NCBI RefSeq assembly: GCF_014202075.1 | Contig: NZ_JACHFZ010000001.1 | Span: forward strand, 434,001 to 498,000 | DNA length: 64,000 nt | Source: Brevundimonas basaltis | GTDB lineage: Bacteria; Pseudomonadota; Alphaproteobacteria; Caulobacterales; Caulobacteraceae | Direction of reading: 5' to 3' | In this document: piece after piece, positions 28,164 through 39,038 of the stretch | How positions within the stretch are numbered: position 1 is the stretch's first letter | Layout: each line of letters opens with the position of its first letter | Program-made: the position numbers and the translations under genes | Notes under the pieces: model-generated | Seen by the model: the letters and a program-made list of their open reading frames with translations, nothing else | Database searches by the model: none | What the model was told of the DNA's origin: nothing

Positions 28164-29564
28164 ATGGAATTCGACCTCATCGTCATCGGCTCGGGCCCCG
28201 GCGGCTATGTCGCCGCCATCCGCGCCAGCCAGCTGGGCCAGAAGGTCGCCATCGTCGAGCGCGAGAACCTCGGCGGCATCTGCCTGAACTGGGGCTGTAT
28301 CCCGACCAAGGCGCTGCTCAAGTCGGGCGAAAAGTACGAGAGCCTGACGCACCTCAAGGACTACGGCCTGTCTGCCGACAAGGTCGGGTTCGACTTCGAG
28401 GCCATCATCCAGCGTTCTCGGGGCGTCGCCGCCACGATGAACAAGGGCGTCGCCTTCCTGATGAAGAAGCACAAGATCGAGGTGATCGAGGGCTCGGCGA
28501 AGCTCGAAAAGGGCAAGGAGTCGCCGAAGGTGGTCGTGGCCCTGAAGGCCGGAGGCTCGCGGACGGTCGAGGCGAAGGCGGTCATGCTGGCCGTCGGGGC
28601 GCGGGCGAGGGCGCTGCCGCAGATCGGCCTGGAAGCCGACGGCGACCGGATCTGGGCCTATCGCGAGGCTCTGGCGCCGAAGTCCCTGCCGAAGTCGTTC
28701 GTGGTGATCGGATCGGGCGCTATTGGGCTGGAATTCGCCAGCTTCTACCGCGCCCTGGGAGCAGAAGTTACGGTAGTAGAAGCGGTCGACCGGATCATGC
28801 CGGTCGAGGACGAGGAGGTCTCCAGGGCCGCCCGCAAAGCCTTCGAAAAGCGCGGCCTCAAATTCCGCGTCGGGGCCAAGGTGACCAAGGTCACCAAGTC
28901 GGCCAAGGGCGTCTCCGTGGCCGTCGAGGTCGACGGCAAGGCCGAGACGCTCGAAGCCGAGGTGTGCATCTCGGCCGTGGGCATCACCGCAAACACTGAC
29001 GGCATCGGGCTGGAGGCGCTGGGCGTTGAACTGGACCGTGGGCACATCAAGATCGACGGCCACTGCCAGACCAATGTGAAGGGGCTGTTCGCCATCGGCG
29101 ACTGCGCCGGCGCGCCGTGGCTGGCCCACAAGGCCTCGCACGAGGGCATCCACGCCGCGGAATACATCGCCGGCTACAAGACGCCGAACGTCCATTCACC
29201 GATCGCCGGCTGCACCTATACCCAGCCGCAGGTGGCCTCGGTCGGCCTGACCGAACAGGCCTGCAAGGCCGAGAAGCGCGAGATCAAGGTCGGCCGCTTC
29301 CCGTTCAAGGTGAACGGCAAGGCCGTGGCCGCCGGGGAGACGGAGGGTTTCGTCAAGACGATCTTCGACGCCAGGACCGGGGCCCTGATCGGGGCCCATA
29401 TGATCGGCGCCGAGGTCACCGAGATGATCCAGGGCTATGTCACCGCCATCACCATGGAAGCGACGGAAGAGGACATCCACGGCATCGTCTATCCGCACCC
29501 GACGATGTCCGAGGCCATGCACGAGGCGTCCCTGGACGCCTATGAGCGGGTGCTGCACCTCTAA
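28164..29564 (+). CDS. lpd: Dihydrolipoamide dehydrogenase (E3)
   Basis: 466 residues. FAD loop IGSGPGGYVAAIRASQLG, redox disulfide in GGICLNWGCIPTKALL, NAD loop VIGSGAIGLEFASFYRALG, FAIGDCAGAPWLAHKA, and the C-terminal catalytic HPTMSEAMHEASLDA are all present. It reoxidises lipoyl groups of the E2 encoded upstream. ATG 28164 follows the repeat arm. It is 149 bp from pdhC with no other gene between, so it is likely in the same operon or has its own promoter near the repeat. Confidence 0.97.
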   Translation: MEFDLIVIGSGPGGYVAAIRASQLGQKVAIVERENLGGICLNWGCIPTKALLKSGEKYESLTHLKDYGLSADKVGFDFEAIIQRSRGVAATMNKGVAFLMKKHKIEVIEGSAKLEKGKESPKVVVALKAGGSRTVEAKAVMLAVGARARALPQIGLEADGDRIWAYREALAPKSLPKSFVVIGSGAIGLEFASFYRALGAEVTVVEAVDRIMPVEDEEVSRAARKAFEKRGLKFRVGAKVTKVTKSAKGVSVAVEVDGKAETLEAEVCISAVGITANTDGIGLEALGVELDRGHIKIDGHCQTNVKGLFAIGDCAGAPWLAHKASHEGIHAAEYIAGYKTPNVHSPIAGCTYTQPQVASVGLTEQACKAEKREIKVGRFPFKVNGKAVAAGETEGFVKTIFDARTGALIGAHMIGAEVTEMIQGYVTAITMEATEEDIHGIVYPHPTMSEAMHEASLDAYERVLHL

Positions 29565-29581
29565 GGCGCGGCGGGACGGCC

Positions 29582-29764
29582 CTAACGCTTCTTGCCGAGC
29601 TCGGCGGCGATGTCCTTGACCATGCGGCCGGCCTTGCGGTGGGCGGCGACAATCTGGTCGCGGGTTACGCCCCAGCGCTTCATCCAGTATTCCACGGCCT
29701 GACGCTCCGACAGGTCGAGCCGGTCCTTGTCGATAAAGCCGCGCTTGTCCTTGAGGCCGGCCAT
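29582..29764 (-). CDS. DUF3606 small protein
   Basis: 60 residues. The DUF3606 pattern is a short DKRGFIDKDRLDLSERQAVE start, a YWMKRWGVTRDQIVAA helix and a final VGxxxxxV-like helix ending AAELGKKR. The function of the family is unknown; it is basic and soluble. The start is supported by AAGGAG seven bases upstream (minus strand). It converges on lpd and is divergent from the TadG-like gene. Confidence 0.85.
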   Translation of the reverse strand: MAGLKDKRGFIDKDRLDLSERQAVEYWMKRWGVTRDQIVAAHRKAGRMVKDIAAELGKKR

Positions 29765-29993
29765 GATCGCTCCTTGTCAGCGAGAGAGGGGTAATCGCGG
29801 CGGCGGCCGATAGCGAGTCCAAACACGCGGACCTGATTGTCGCCTAAGATATATTATGCGAAATGTGAAACGCCTTCAGCCGCTTGGGCAGAAACGTTTA
29901 ACCTGTCGACTGTACAACGATCCTGACGCTGAAGCCCAACCCGTCGATCGGGTCCAGGGCGCCGGCAGCGCAGGCGATAGAGGCGGTAGAGGC
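29765..29993. other. Intergenic region between DUF3606 and TadG-like genes
   Basis: 229 bases without a convincing gene. It holds the DUF3606 ribosome site at one end, an AT-rich patch TAAGATATATTAT (29845-29857) that could contain a promoter -10 element, and nothing else I can identify. Confidence 0.5.
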
Positions 29994-30461
29994 GTGCGGA
30001 TCATCTTTTGGGCCACACGGTTCGGAAAGAACACCCGGGGCTCGCTCGCCCTGAAATCGGCGCTCGTTCTTCCGGCGGTCCTGATGATGGGCGCGGTCGG
30101 GTTCGACCTGATCCAGGTCCAGGCATCGAAGAACCATCTCCAGGATATCGCCAACAGCGCCGCCCGGGCCGCCGCCGATGACCATTCAGCGCCCTCCGAC
30201 GCCAACGAGCGCGCCCGCACCCATGTGGAGTCTGAACTCGGCGAATGGGGCAAACAGGCCCCAACGGTCGAGGGTCTCTACGAGGTCGTGGATGTCGAAG
30301 GCCGGAGCGCCATCCAGGTGGTCCTGAAGGGACGCCGCCCCTCCCTCTTCGCGAATCTTCTGCCCCCCGGCGGCTGGCGTTTCGTCGCCCGGTCGTCAGC
30401 AACGATCCCAAGCATGGCGCCTGAGGGTCAGCAATCGGATCACCGCGCCGGACGGGCCTGA
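29994..30461 (+). CDS. TadG/TadE-like single-pass protein
   Basis: 155 residues from GTG 29994; an upstream in-frame ATG at 29856 has no ribosome site. A basic N-terminus (RFGKNTRG) leads into one hydrophobic segment (SLALKSALVLPAVLMMGAVG), then DLIQVQASKNHLQDIANSAA. This is the type-IV-pilin-like start of TadE/TadG proteins. The rest is an extracytoplasmic domain of ~120 residues. No other tad genes are nearby, so it is an orphan. It overlaps the convergent dehydrogenase gene by 22 bases. Confidence 0.72.
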   Translation: MRIIFWATRFGKNTRGSLALKSALVLPAVLMMGAVGFDLIQVQASKNHLQDIANSAARAAADDHSAPSDANERARTHVESELGEWGKQAPTVEGLYEVVDVEGRSAIQVVLKGRRPSLFANLLPPGGWRFVARSSATIPSMAPEGQQSDHRAGRA

Positions 30462-31306
30462 AGCCGCGCCGCGAGGCTGGACGTGTCCCAGCGCGCGCCG
30501 CCCATGGCCTGAACCTCCGAATAGAACTGGTCGACCAGCGCCGCCAGGGCCAGATGCGCCCCGTTGGTCCGCGCCTCGTCGAGCACCAGACCCAGATCCT
30601 TGCGCATCCAGTCGACGGCGAAGCCGAAGTCGAACTGGCCCGCCGCCGCGGTCTTCCAGCGGTTGTCCATCTGCCACGACTGCGCGGCGCCCCTGGAGAT
30701 GGCGTCATAGACCGCGTCGGTGTCGAGCCCCGCCGTCTGGGCGAAGTGAACCGCCTCGGCGAGTCCCTGGACGACGCCGGCGATGGCGATCTGGTTGACC
30801 ATCTTGGTCAGCTGGCCGGCGCCTGACGGGCCCATGTGCTTGACGGCCTTCGCATAGTGCATGAGGACCGGCTCGACCCGGACCAGCGCGGTCGCGTCGC
30901 CGCCGGCCATGACGCTGAGCTGGCCGGTCTCGGCCCCCGCCTGCCCGCCCGAGACCGGCGCGTCGATGAACGCAGCCCCCTGCCCCGCCGCCTGCGCCGT
31001 CATCTCGCGCGCGACCCGCGCCGAGGTGGTGGTGTGGTCGACGATGACCGCGCCCCGGGCCAGCGACGGCAGGGCCGCCGCGACGACCTCACGCACATCG
31101 TCGTCATTGCCGACGCACAGGATGAACATCTCCGCGCCCGCCGCGGCCTCGTTGACAGTCGCGACGAACCGGCCGCCAGTCGCCTTGGCCCAGGCCCGCG
31201 CCTTGTCCGGCGAGCGGTTGAAGCCGGCGACCGCGTGACCGGCCTCGACCAAATGACGCGCCATCGGGGCGCCCATCACGCCCAGTCCCGCGAAGCCGAT
31301 CTTCAT
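30440..31306 (-). CDS. NAD(P)-dependent dehydrogenase, 3-hydroxyisobutyrate dehydrogenase family
   Basis: 288 residues. The Rossmann loop GFAGLGVMGAPMARHL is followed by the substrate loop DAPVSGGQAGAETGQLSVM and the catalytic lysine in QLTKMVNQIAIAG. These define the beta-hydroxyacid dehydrogenase family (3-hydroxyisobutyrate, tartronate semialdehyde or glyoxylate reductase). The exact substrate cannot be set from sequence. It is 10 bp after the flavin reductase gene on the same strand, so they are probably co-transcribed. Confidence 0.85.
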   Translation of the reverse strand: MKIGFAGLGVMGAPMARHLVEAGHAVAGFNRSPDKARAWAKATGGRFVATVNEAAAGAEMFILCVGNDDDVREVVAAALPSLARGAVIVDHTTTSARVAREMTAQAAGQGAAFIDAPVSGGQAGAETGQLSVMAGGDATALVRVEPVLMHYAKAVKHMGPSGAGQLTKMVNQIAIAGVVQGLAEAVHFAQTAGLDTDAVYDAISRGAAQSWQMDNRWKTAAAGQFDFGFAVDWMRKDLGLVLDEARTNGAHLALAALVDQFYSEVQAMGGARWDTSSLAARLQARPAR

Positions 31307-31316
31307 GCCTGGATCC

Positions 31317-31817
31317 TCAGCTGTTCGGTTCGGTCGCAGCGCCGTATCGGCCGCGATAATAGGTCAGGGCGTCGCCCGGGCGGGTCTCGAAGGCCTGGAC
31401 TTCACCGACGATGGTCAGGTGGTCACCCATGACGATGCGGTCGCGGGCGAGGCAGTCGAGCCGGGTCAGGGCGTTCTTGAGACGGGGCGGCTCCCGGCTG
31501 GAGCTGTCGAACTCGTCGGAAGACAGCCGGCAAACGCCCCAGGCGAAGCGGTCGGACATCTCGCGATCCTCGACCGGCAGCATGTGCACCGCGAACCGGT
31601 CGGCCGAGGCGAAGGCGTCGTGCCGCCAGGACGCGCGGTCGAGGCACCACAGGATCAGCGGCGGGTTCAGCGAAACCGAGGTGAAGGAGTTGACGGTGAT
31701 GCCGTACGGCCCCTCGTCGGTGTGGGCCGTGACGACGCAGACGCCGGTCGCGAAACCGCCCAGGGCACGGCGGTAGGCGGCGGCGTCGAAGGCTTGAGGG
31801 GCGGCGGGACCGGTCAC
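31317..31817 (-). CDS. Flavin reductase-like FMN-binding protein
   Basis: 166 residues. The split-barrel family pattern is LGGFATGVCVVTAH, GPYGITVNSFTSVSLNPPL, then a FAVHMLP strand and a C-terminal YYRGRYG. Such proteins give reduced FMN or FAD to two-component monooxygenases, or are oxygenase-independent reductases. No monooxygenase partner is in this window. It precedes the dehydrogenase gene on the minus strand and is divergent from motB. Confidence 0.87.
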   Translation of the reverse strand: MTGPAAPQAFDAAAYRRALGGFATGVCVVTAHTDEGPYGITVNSFTSVSLNPPLILWCLDRASWRHDAFASADRFAVHMLPVEDREMSDRFAWGVCRLSSDEFDSSSREPPRLKNALTRLDCLARDRIVMGDHLTIVGEVQAFETRPGDALTYYRGRYGAATEPNS

Positions 31818-31960
31818 CCGGCAGGACTAGGATAGCCCCGGCGCAGCGGCAAGGTCCGTTTCCGTGTCGCCCGTCGAACGGGGTCAGCGGTTATCGCAAA
31901 CGGGTTCTTAACGCCGACCGTCGACTGTGGCGGGAACTGGATGCGTAGCGAGTCTCCCCG

Positions 31961-32863
31961 ATGTCCATGAGCGATCGGCCGATCCTCATCAAGAAGATAA
32001 AGAAGGTCGCCGGCCACGGGCATCATGGCGGCGCCTGGAAGGTCGCCTATGCCGACTTCGTGACCGCCATGATGGCCTTCTTCCTGCTGATGTGGCTGAT
32101 CAACACGACCGATCCGGAACAGAAGCGCGGCATCGCCGAATATTTCGCCCCGGCCAGCGTGTCGGCCACGACCTCGGGTTCGGGCGGCATCCTGGGGGGC
32201 ACATCGCTGGGCGACGACGGCGCCAAGGGATCCGGCTCGCAGTCGGTGATCAGCCAGCTGGCCCCGGAAGCGCCGCCGGACGCGCCGCCGGAGGCCGGAC
32301 AGAGCCAGAGCCTCGCGGCCGCCAGCGAAGCGGCCCTGCGCGACGAGATCGCCCGGCGCGAGGCCGCCGAATTCTCCTCGGCCGCCGAGTCCCTGCGTCA
32401 GGCCATGCAGTCGATGCCGGAACTGGCCGAACTGTCGAAACAGCTGATCATCGACCAGACCCCGGAGGGCCTGCGCATCCAGCTGGTCGATCAGGAAGGC
32501 CGCTCGATGTTCGAGACCAATTCGGCCCGTCCGAACGCGCGGGCGCAGTTGCTGCTCAGGGCGATCTCGCGGGTGATCAACCAGCTGCCCAACCGTATCT
32601 CGATCACCGGCCACACCTCGGCGGCCGCGGGGGCGAACCGGGCCAGCGGACCGAACGACTGGACCTTGTCCTCCGAGCGCGCCAATGCCTCGCGTCTGAT
32701 CCTGCAGGGTGCGGGCGTCGATCCGGACCGGGTCTATCAGGTCTCGGGCAAGGCGGGGTCCGATCCGCTTTATCCGGACGACCCGACGCTGGCCGGAAAC
32801 CGCCGGATCGCCATCGTGCTGCTGCGCGAGGCTCCGGTGCTGCCTACGGACACCAGCCTGTGA
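31961..32863 (+). CDS. motB: Flagellar motor stator protein MotB
   Basis: 300 residues. One membrane helix (~26-47) contains the proton-channel Asp32 in WKVAYADFVTAMMAF. Residues ~190-295 form the OmpA-like peptidoglycan-binding domain (ISITGHTSAA, SERANASRLIL). It should anchor the stator to the wall with MotA. motA is not in the window; in Caulobacter, as I recall, motA and motB are also unlinked. ATG 31961; ATG 31967 is possible. Confidence 0.92.
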   Translation: MSMSDRPILIKKIKKVAGHGHHGGAWKVAYADFVTAMMAFFLLMWLINTTDPEQKRGIAEYFAPASVSATTSGSGGILGGTSLGDDGAKGSGSQSVISQLAPEAPPDAPPEAGQSQSLAAASEAALRDEIARREAAEFSSAAESLRQAMQSMPELAELSKQLIIDQTPEGLRIQLVDQEGRSMFETNSARPNARAQLLLRAISRVINQLPNRISITGHTSAAAGANRASGPNDWTLSSERANASRLILQGAGVDPDRVYQVSGKAGSDPLYPDDPTLAGNRRIAIVLLREAPVLPTDTSL

Positions 32864-32987
32864 CCGCCCGCCCGCCGCTCAGGCGTCGGGCGAATGGCCT
32901 TGCCGCGCGGACCGGCGCAGGGCCAAATCGGGCGATGCCGTCAGGAGCGCCAAACTGTCGTCGGAATTGGGTGTGGAGCTGTCGTCC

Positions 32988-33722
32988 GTGACCCAGTTCG
33001 TCCCCACGCGTCAGCTTCGCTTCTACATGACCTCGGTGGCCCCCTGCCCCTATCTGCCGGGGCAGACCGAGCGGAAGGTGTTCGCCAACCTGCCGTTCAG
33101 CGAAGGCGCGCACGTCAACGACGAACTGACCCAGGCCGGCTTCAGGCGCAGCCAGAACATCGCCTATCGTCCGGCCTGCGAAGGCTGCGACGCCTGCGTC
33201 TCGGTGCGGCTGCCGGTGCCCGAGTTCTCCTTCTCGCGCTCCGAGCGCAAGGTGCTCAAGCGCAACGACGACCTGACCCGGGATCTGGTCGAGGCCGAGG
33301 CGACGATGGAGCAGTTCGACCTGCTGCGGCGCTATCTGCAGGGCCGGCATCCCGGCGGCGGCATGAGCACCATGGGCTGGCTCGACTACGTCGCCATGGT
33401 CGAGGACACGACGGTGCGGACCCATCTGATCGAATACCGTCTGCCCCCGCCCGACGGCGGACCCGGCGATCTGGTTGGGGTGTGCCTGACTGACCTGCTC
33501 TCGGACGGGCTGTCGATGGTCTACAGCTTCTTCGATCCGGCGCTGGAGGCCCGCAGCCTCGGCCGGTTCGCCATCCTCGATCATGTCCGGCAGGCGGCGG
33601 CGGTGAGCCTGCCCTTTGTCTACCTCGGCTATTGGGTACAGGGCTCGAAAAAGATGGACTACAAGGCCGGCTTCCGGCCGCTGGAGCGGCTGACCCGGCT
33701 GGGCTGGGAGCGACTGCCCTAG
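32988..33722 (+). CDS. bpt: Aspartate/glutamate leucyltransferase Bpt
   Basis: 244 residues from GTG 32988 (GTG 32973 is an alternative). It adds Leu to proteins with N-terminal Asp or Glu so that ClpS/ClpAP degrades them. The ATE-like N-terminal block is FVPTRQLRFYMTSVAPCPYLP, with NIAYRPACEGCDACVSVRLP and GMSTMGWLDY downstream, and the C-terminal YLGYWVQGSKKMDYKAGFRP. Full length. It follows motB by 124 bp and overlaps the convergent M48 gene by four bases. Confidence 0.93.
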   Translation: MTQFVPTRQLRFYMTSVAPCPYLPGQTERKVFANLPFSEGAHVNDELTQAGFRRSQNIAYRPACEGCDACVSVRLPVPEFSFSRSERKVLKRNDDLTRDLVEAEATMEQFDLLRRYLQGRHPGGGMSTMGWLDYVAMVEDTTVRTHLIEYRLPPPDGGPGDLVGVCLTDLLSDGLSMVYSFFDPALEARSLGRFAILDHVRQAAAVSLPFVYLGYWVQGSKKMDYKAGFRPLERLTRLGWERLP

Positions 33723-34741
33723 CCGGAGACCGGCGTCGAGGTCCCCCACGGCGAGACCGCCTCGCCGCCCGGCCATGGACCGGGATCCCGCCCGCCGCCG
33801 AACTTCACCAGGGCGTCGACCCGTTTCTGGATCGGCGGATGGCTGGCGAACAGGCCTTCGAGGCCGACGCCGTCGGGCTGGTTGTCGAGGAACAACTGCT
33901 GCACCTCGTCCGGCCCCTTGATCGAGGATCGGCCCTCGACCTTGCGCAGGGCCGAGATCATGGCGTCGGGGTTCTTGGTCAGCTCGACCGCGCCGGCGTC
34001 GGCCACGAACTCGCGGGTGCGCGACAGCATCATGCGGATGACGAAGGCGAGCACGAAGCCGATCACGGCGAAGGCCAGGCCGATCAGGATCAGCGGCATG
34101 GCGTTCTTGTTGTCGCGCCGCCCGCTGCGGGAATAGAGCAGCCCCCGGAACACCATCTCGGCGATCACGCTGATGATGCCCGCGAAGATCGAGGCGATCA
34201 CCATGGTGCGCACGTCCTTGTTGATGACGTGGGTCAACTCGTGGGCCAGAACCGCCTCGACCTCGTCGCGGTCGAGAGTGTTCACCAGGCCCCGGGTGAC
34301 GGTCACGCTGTACTGACCCTCGTGCAGGCCGGTGGCGTAGGCGTTGAGGCTGTCGGTCTCGATGATGCGCAGCGTCGGGGTGCGCAGCCCGCGCGAAATG
34401 GACAGGTTTTCCAGCAGGTTGTAGAGCTCAGGTTCAGACCGTCGCTCAACCTTGCGCGCGCCGGTCAGGGCGTCGACCATGGCCTGACTGCCGAAATAGG
34501 CGATGGCGAACCAGACGGCGGCGATGCCCAAGGCCAGGGGCACGGTCCAGCCCAGCCACGAGGCGGCCAGCGCCATGTCGTCGCCGAGCCCCTTGCCCGT
34601 GCCGGGCATGAACCCCAGCCCCATCAGGATCAGCTGCACCCCGTAGAGGATAAAGATCACCAGCACCGGGAAGGCGGCGAGCAGCAGGATCGAGCGGGTG
34701 TTGTTCGCCCAGATGTGGGTCTGGAGCCCGACGGCGCGCAT
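33719..34741 (-). CDS. M48-family membrane metallopeptidase (HtpX-like)
   Basis: 340 residues. Four hydrophobic segments are visible, two near the N-terminus and two after the catalytic motif. The zinc site is VLAHELTHVINKDVRTM (HExxH), with the third ligand region around TREFVADAGAVELTKNP. HtpX-type proteases degrade misfolded membrane proteins. It starts three bases after the lemA stop, a common lemA-M48 pairing. It is longer than E. coli HtpX, with a tail ending in a Pro/Gly-rich segment. Confidence 0.9.
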   Translation of the reverse strand: MRAVGLQTHIWANNTRSILLLAAFPVLVIFILYGVQLILMGLGFMPGTGKGLGDDMALAASWLGWTVPLALGIAAVWFAIAYFGSQAMVDALTGARKVERRSEPELYNLLENLSISRGLRTPTLRIIETDSLNAYATGLHEGQYSVTVTRGLVNTLDRDEVEAVLAHELTHVINKDVRTMVIASIFAGIISVIAEMVFRGLLYSRSGRRDNKNAMPLILIGLAFAVIGFVLAFVIRMMLSRTREFVADAGAVELTKNPDAMISALRKVEGRSSIKGPDEVQQLFLDNQPDGVGLEGLFASHPPIQKRVDALVKFGGGRDPGPWPGGEAVSPWGTSTPVSG

Positions 34742-34744
34742 GGA

Positions 34745-35323
34745 TCAGGCCTGGAAATTCACCAACGGCGGCGCGGCGGTCATGGCGGCCCGATCGGTCT
34801 CGCCCACGTCGAAGAAGGGCTTGTCCGAGCCAAAGCCGACCATGGCGGCGAACAGGACGGTCGGGAACTGGCGGCGCACGGCGTTGAACTCGCTGACCGC
34901 GTTGTTGAAGAAGCGGCGGGCGGCGGCCAGCTTGTTCTCGATGTCCGACAGCTCGCGCTGCAGTTCGAGGAAGTTGGTGTTGGCCTTGAGGTCCGGATAG
35001 GCCTCGGCGACGGCGAACAGCCGGCCGAGGGTGGCGGTCAGCATGTTCTCGGCCTGGACCTTGTCGTTGACCGAGTTGGCGCCGGCCGCGGCGGCGCGGG
35101 CCTGGGTGACGGCGTCGAGGGTGGCCCGCTCGTGTGTGGCGTAGCCCTTCACCGTCTCGACGAGGTTGGGGATCAGGTCCTGACGCTGCTTGAGCTGGAC
35201 GTCGATGTCCGCGAACGACTGGTCGGCCTTCTGGTCGAGCGCGACCAGCCGGTTGTAGGCGCCGACGACGACGAACAGCACGACGGCGACGATGACGGCG
35301 ATGACGATCAGGGTGGTCAGCAT
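34745..35323 (-). CDS. lemA: LemA-family protein
   Basis: 192 residues from ATG 35323; a GTG at 35356 would add 11 residues. One N-terminal membrane helix (~2-20) precedes the helical LemA domain with YNRLVALDQKADQSFADIDV, QLKQRQDLIPNLVETVKGY and FFNNAVSEFNAVRRQFP. The function is not established. It heads a two-gene unit with the M48 peptidase three bases downstream. Confidence 0.93.
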   Translation of the reverse strand: MLTTLIVIAVIVAVVLFVVVGAYNRLVALDQKADQSFADIDVQLKQRQDLIPNLVETVKGYATHERATLDAVTQARAAAAGANSVNDKVQAENMLTATLGRLFAVAEAYPDLKANTNFLELQRELSDIENKLAAARRFFNNAVSEFNAVRRQFPTVLFAAMVGFGSDKPFFDVGETDRAAMTAAPPLVNFQA

Positions 35324-35402
35324 GGCGGTCTCCAAGCTCGGCCGGTGATCGGCCACGAACGATTATCGGGCGCCCGGACGACGCTCGATAGTGAAATCGG
35401 CG

Positions 35403-37604
<2,202 letters not shown>

Positions 37605-37644
37605 GGGCCTTCGAATCGGCGGTCTGGAGCCGGAAGTCTAGCGC

Positions 37645-38376
37645 CTAAAGCCGTCCCGCCTCGCCCAGCTTGTCGATCATCCACACCCGCGCGGGGGGAA
37701 GCGGCCGGTCGAGCGGGTGGAAGACGAACTGTTCGAGGAAATGGCCGGTCAGGGCGAGACCCGAGCCGACATCCCCCTGCCCCAGGCCGGCCTGGGCGCC
37801 GAGCATGAAGGGCGGCAGATCGAGCAGCTTGCCGGCATAGGGTTCGCCGGCCGCGCGGCTGACGGCGCGGCCGGTGCGGGGGCTGACCCAGACCAGATCG
37901 TCCATGCTCCCGCTGACGGCGCAGCGCGACAGGTCGAGGCCGAAGCCAAGATCTTCCAGCAAGCCGGACTCAAAGCGCACGAAGATCGCCGGCCAGACGT
38001 CCGGCACGGCGAAGGCGGCCATCAAGGCCTCGAAGGCATGGAAGGCGCCCGGGTGTGGTTCACGCTCGGGCAGCGCCCCCTGGGCCACGGCGGCGGCGGC
38101 GGCGAGTCCGGTCAGGGCCAGCGGATCGTCGAACAGGGCGCTGGGTCCCTCCCCCACCGGCTCCAGCCGCGCCGAGCCGAGATGGTCGGCGGTGCGGGCC
38201 CGATAGTCGGCGACGACCCGGGCCCCGGCCTGCAGAAACGGCTTCATCCGCCGCGAGGCCCCGCCCGCGACATAGGCGGCGCGGCGGCCGTGCCCCTCGG
38301 TCAGCAGCTCGACCACCACGCCGGTATCGCCGTGGGCGCGGGCCGAGAGGACATAGGCGTCGTCGGTGAACTCCAT
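37645..38376 (-). CDS. recO: DNA repair protein RecO
   Basis: 243 residues. The N-terminal OB fold begins FTDDAYVLSARAHGDTGVVVELLTEG-like (first part EFTDDAYVLSARAHGDTGVV) and has GRRAAYVAGGASRRMKPFLQ. The helical C-terminal part carries FESGLLEDLGFGLDLSRCAVSG, but without a full four-cysteine zinc site. RecO loads RecA with RecR and anneals single strands. ATG 38376. It is upstream of parC in the same direction. Confidence 0.93.
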   Translation of the reverse strand: MEFTDDAYVLSARAHGDTGVVVELLTEGHGRRAAYVAGGASRRMKPFLQAGARVVADYRARTADHLGSARLEPVGEGPSALFDDPLALTGLAAAAAVAQGALPEREPHPGAFHAFEALMAAFAVPDVWPAIFVRFESGLLEDLGFGLDLSRCAVSGSMDDLVWVSPRTGRAVSRAAGEPYAGKLLDLPPFMLGAQAGLGQGDVGSGLALTGHFLEQFVFHPLDRPLPPARVWMIDKLGEAGRL

Positions 38377-38420
38377 GGCCCGGGTTAGCGGGGTCGGCGC
38401 GCGTTGGCCATACGTTCCGT

Positions 38421-38882
38421 CTATTCCGGGGACCGGATCGTCTCCACGACCGCCCTGGCCTGATCGTTGGGGACGGCGAAGCTGAGGACGTACTGCTCGA
38501 TCTTCCAGCCCCCGTCGGTCAGACGCAACACGCCGGAGCCGCGGGTGACGCCGTAGGACTTGTTGTTCAGAACCTCGTCAAACCAGGCGATGCACCGGCA
38601 AGCGATCGGGGCCAGGGTCACGGTCCGCTCGACCGGGGTGTAGGTCCAGCCCTGACCGCGGGCGAAAACCGGTTCGGCGTAGGCCCTGAACTCCGGCAGC
38701 GTCCAACGTTCCGCGGCGTCGGTGCCGATAAAGCGGGCGTCCGGCGTGAACAGCGCGAAATAGGCCGCGCTGTCGGCGCTGGAGGCGGCCACGTGCAGGG
38801 CGTCGATCGTCGCGGCAACTTCCGCCTCGGGCGATTGAAGCGGAGCCATGGGCAGGGCGAGGGCGGCGACAAGGGCGAGCAT
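38421..38882 (-). CDS. Exported NTF2/SnoaL-like protein
   Basis: 153 residues. A short hydrophobic N-terminus (MLALVAALALPMAP) looks like a signal peptide. The rest fits a cone-shaped NTF2-like fold: VAATIDALHVAASSADSAAY, FTPDARFIGTDAAERW and DGGWKIEQYVLSF. These domains serve as small-molecule binding pockets or as accessory domains; the role is unknown. Start supported by GGAGA upstream. It is divergent from the ArsR gene and shares its 156-bp upstream region. Confidence 0.72.
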   Translation of the reverse strand: MLALVAALALPMAPLQSPEAEVAATIDALHVAASSADSAAYFALFTPDARFIGTDAAERWTLPEFRAYAEPVFARGQGWTYTPVERTVTLAPIACRCIAWFDEVLNNKSYGVTRGSGVLRLTDGGWKIEQYVLSFAVPNDQARAVVETIRSPE

Positions 38883-38972
38883 GGCGAGGTCTCCGGCGAT
38901 ATGGCGTCATGAGCCTAGACCGGGCCGGCGGGAAAGTCCGGCCGGATCGCTCGCCCCACGCCCGTCCTATTT

Positions 38973-39022
38973 AACCAAGCGGTTGACAGCGGCGCGACGG
39001 CGGTCCATTTAACTAGCCAGTT
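38973..39022 (+). promoter_or_regulatory. ArsR-gene promoter with two palindromic operator candidates
   Basis: Palindrome 1 is AACC-AAGC-GGTT (38973-38984) and palindrome 2 is AACT-AGCC-AGTT (39011-39022), each preceded by TTT or TT. A perfect -35 TTGACA (38983-38988) overlaps the first, and a -10-like ATTTAA (39007-39012) overlaps the second at 18-base spacing. The layout suits autorepression by the ArsR protein and could also control the divergent NTF2-like gene. Confidence 0.65.
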
Positions 39023-39038
39023 ACATACAGAGTGCCTG

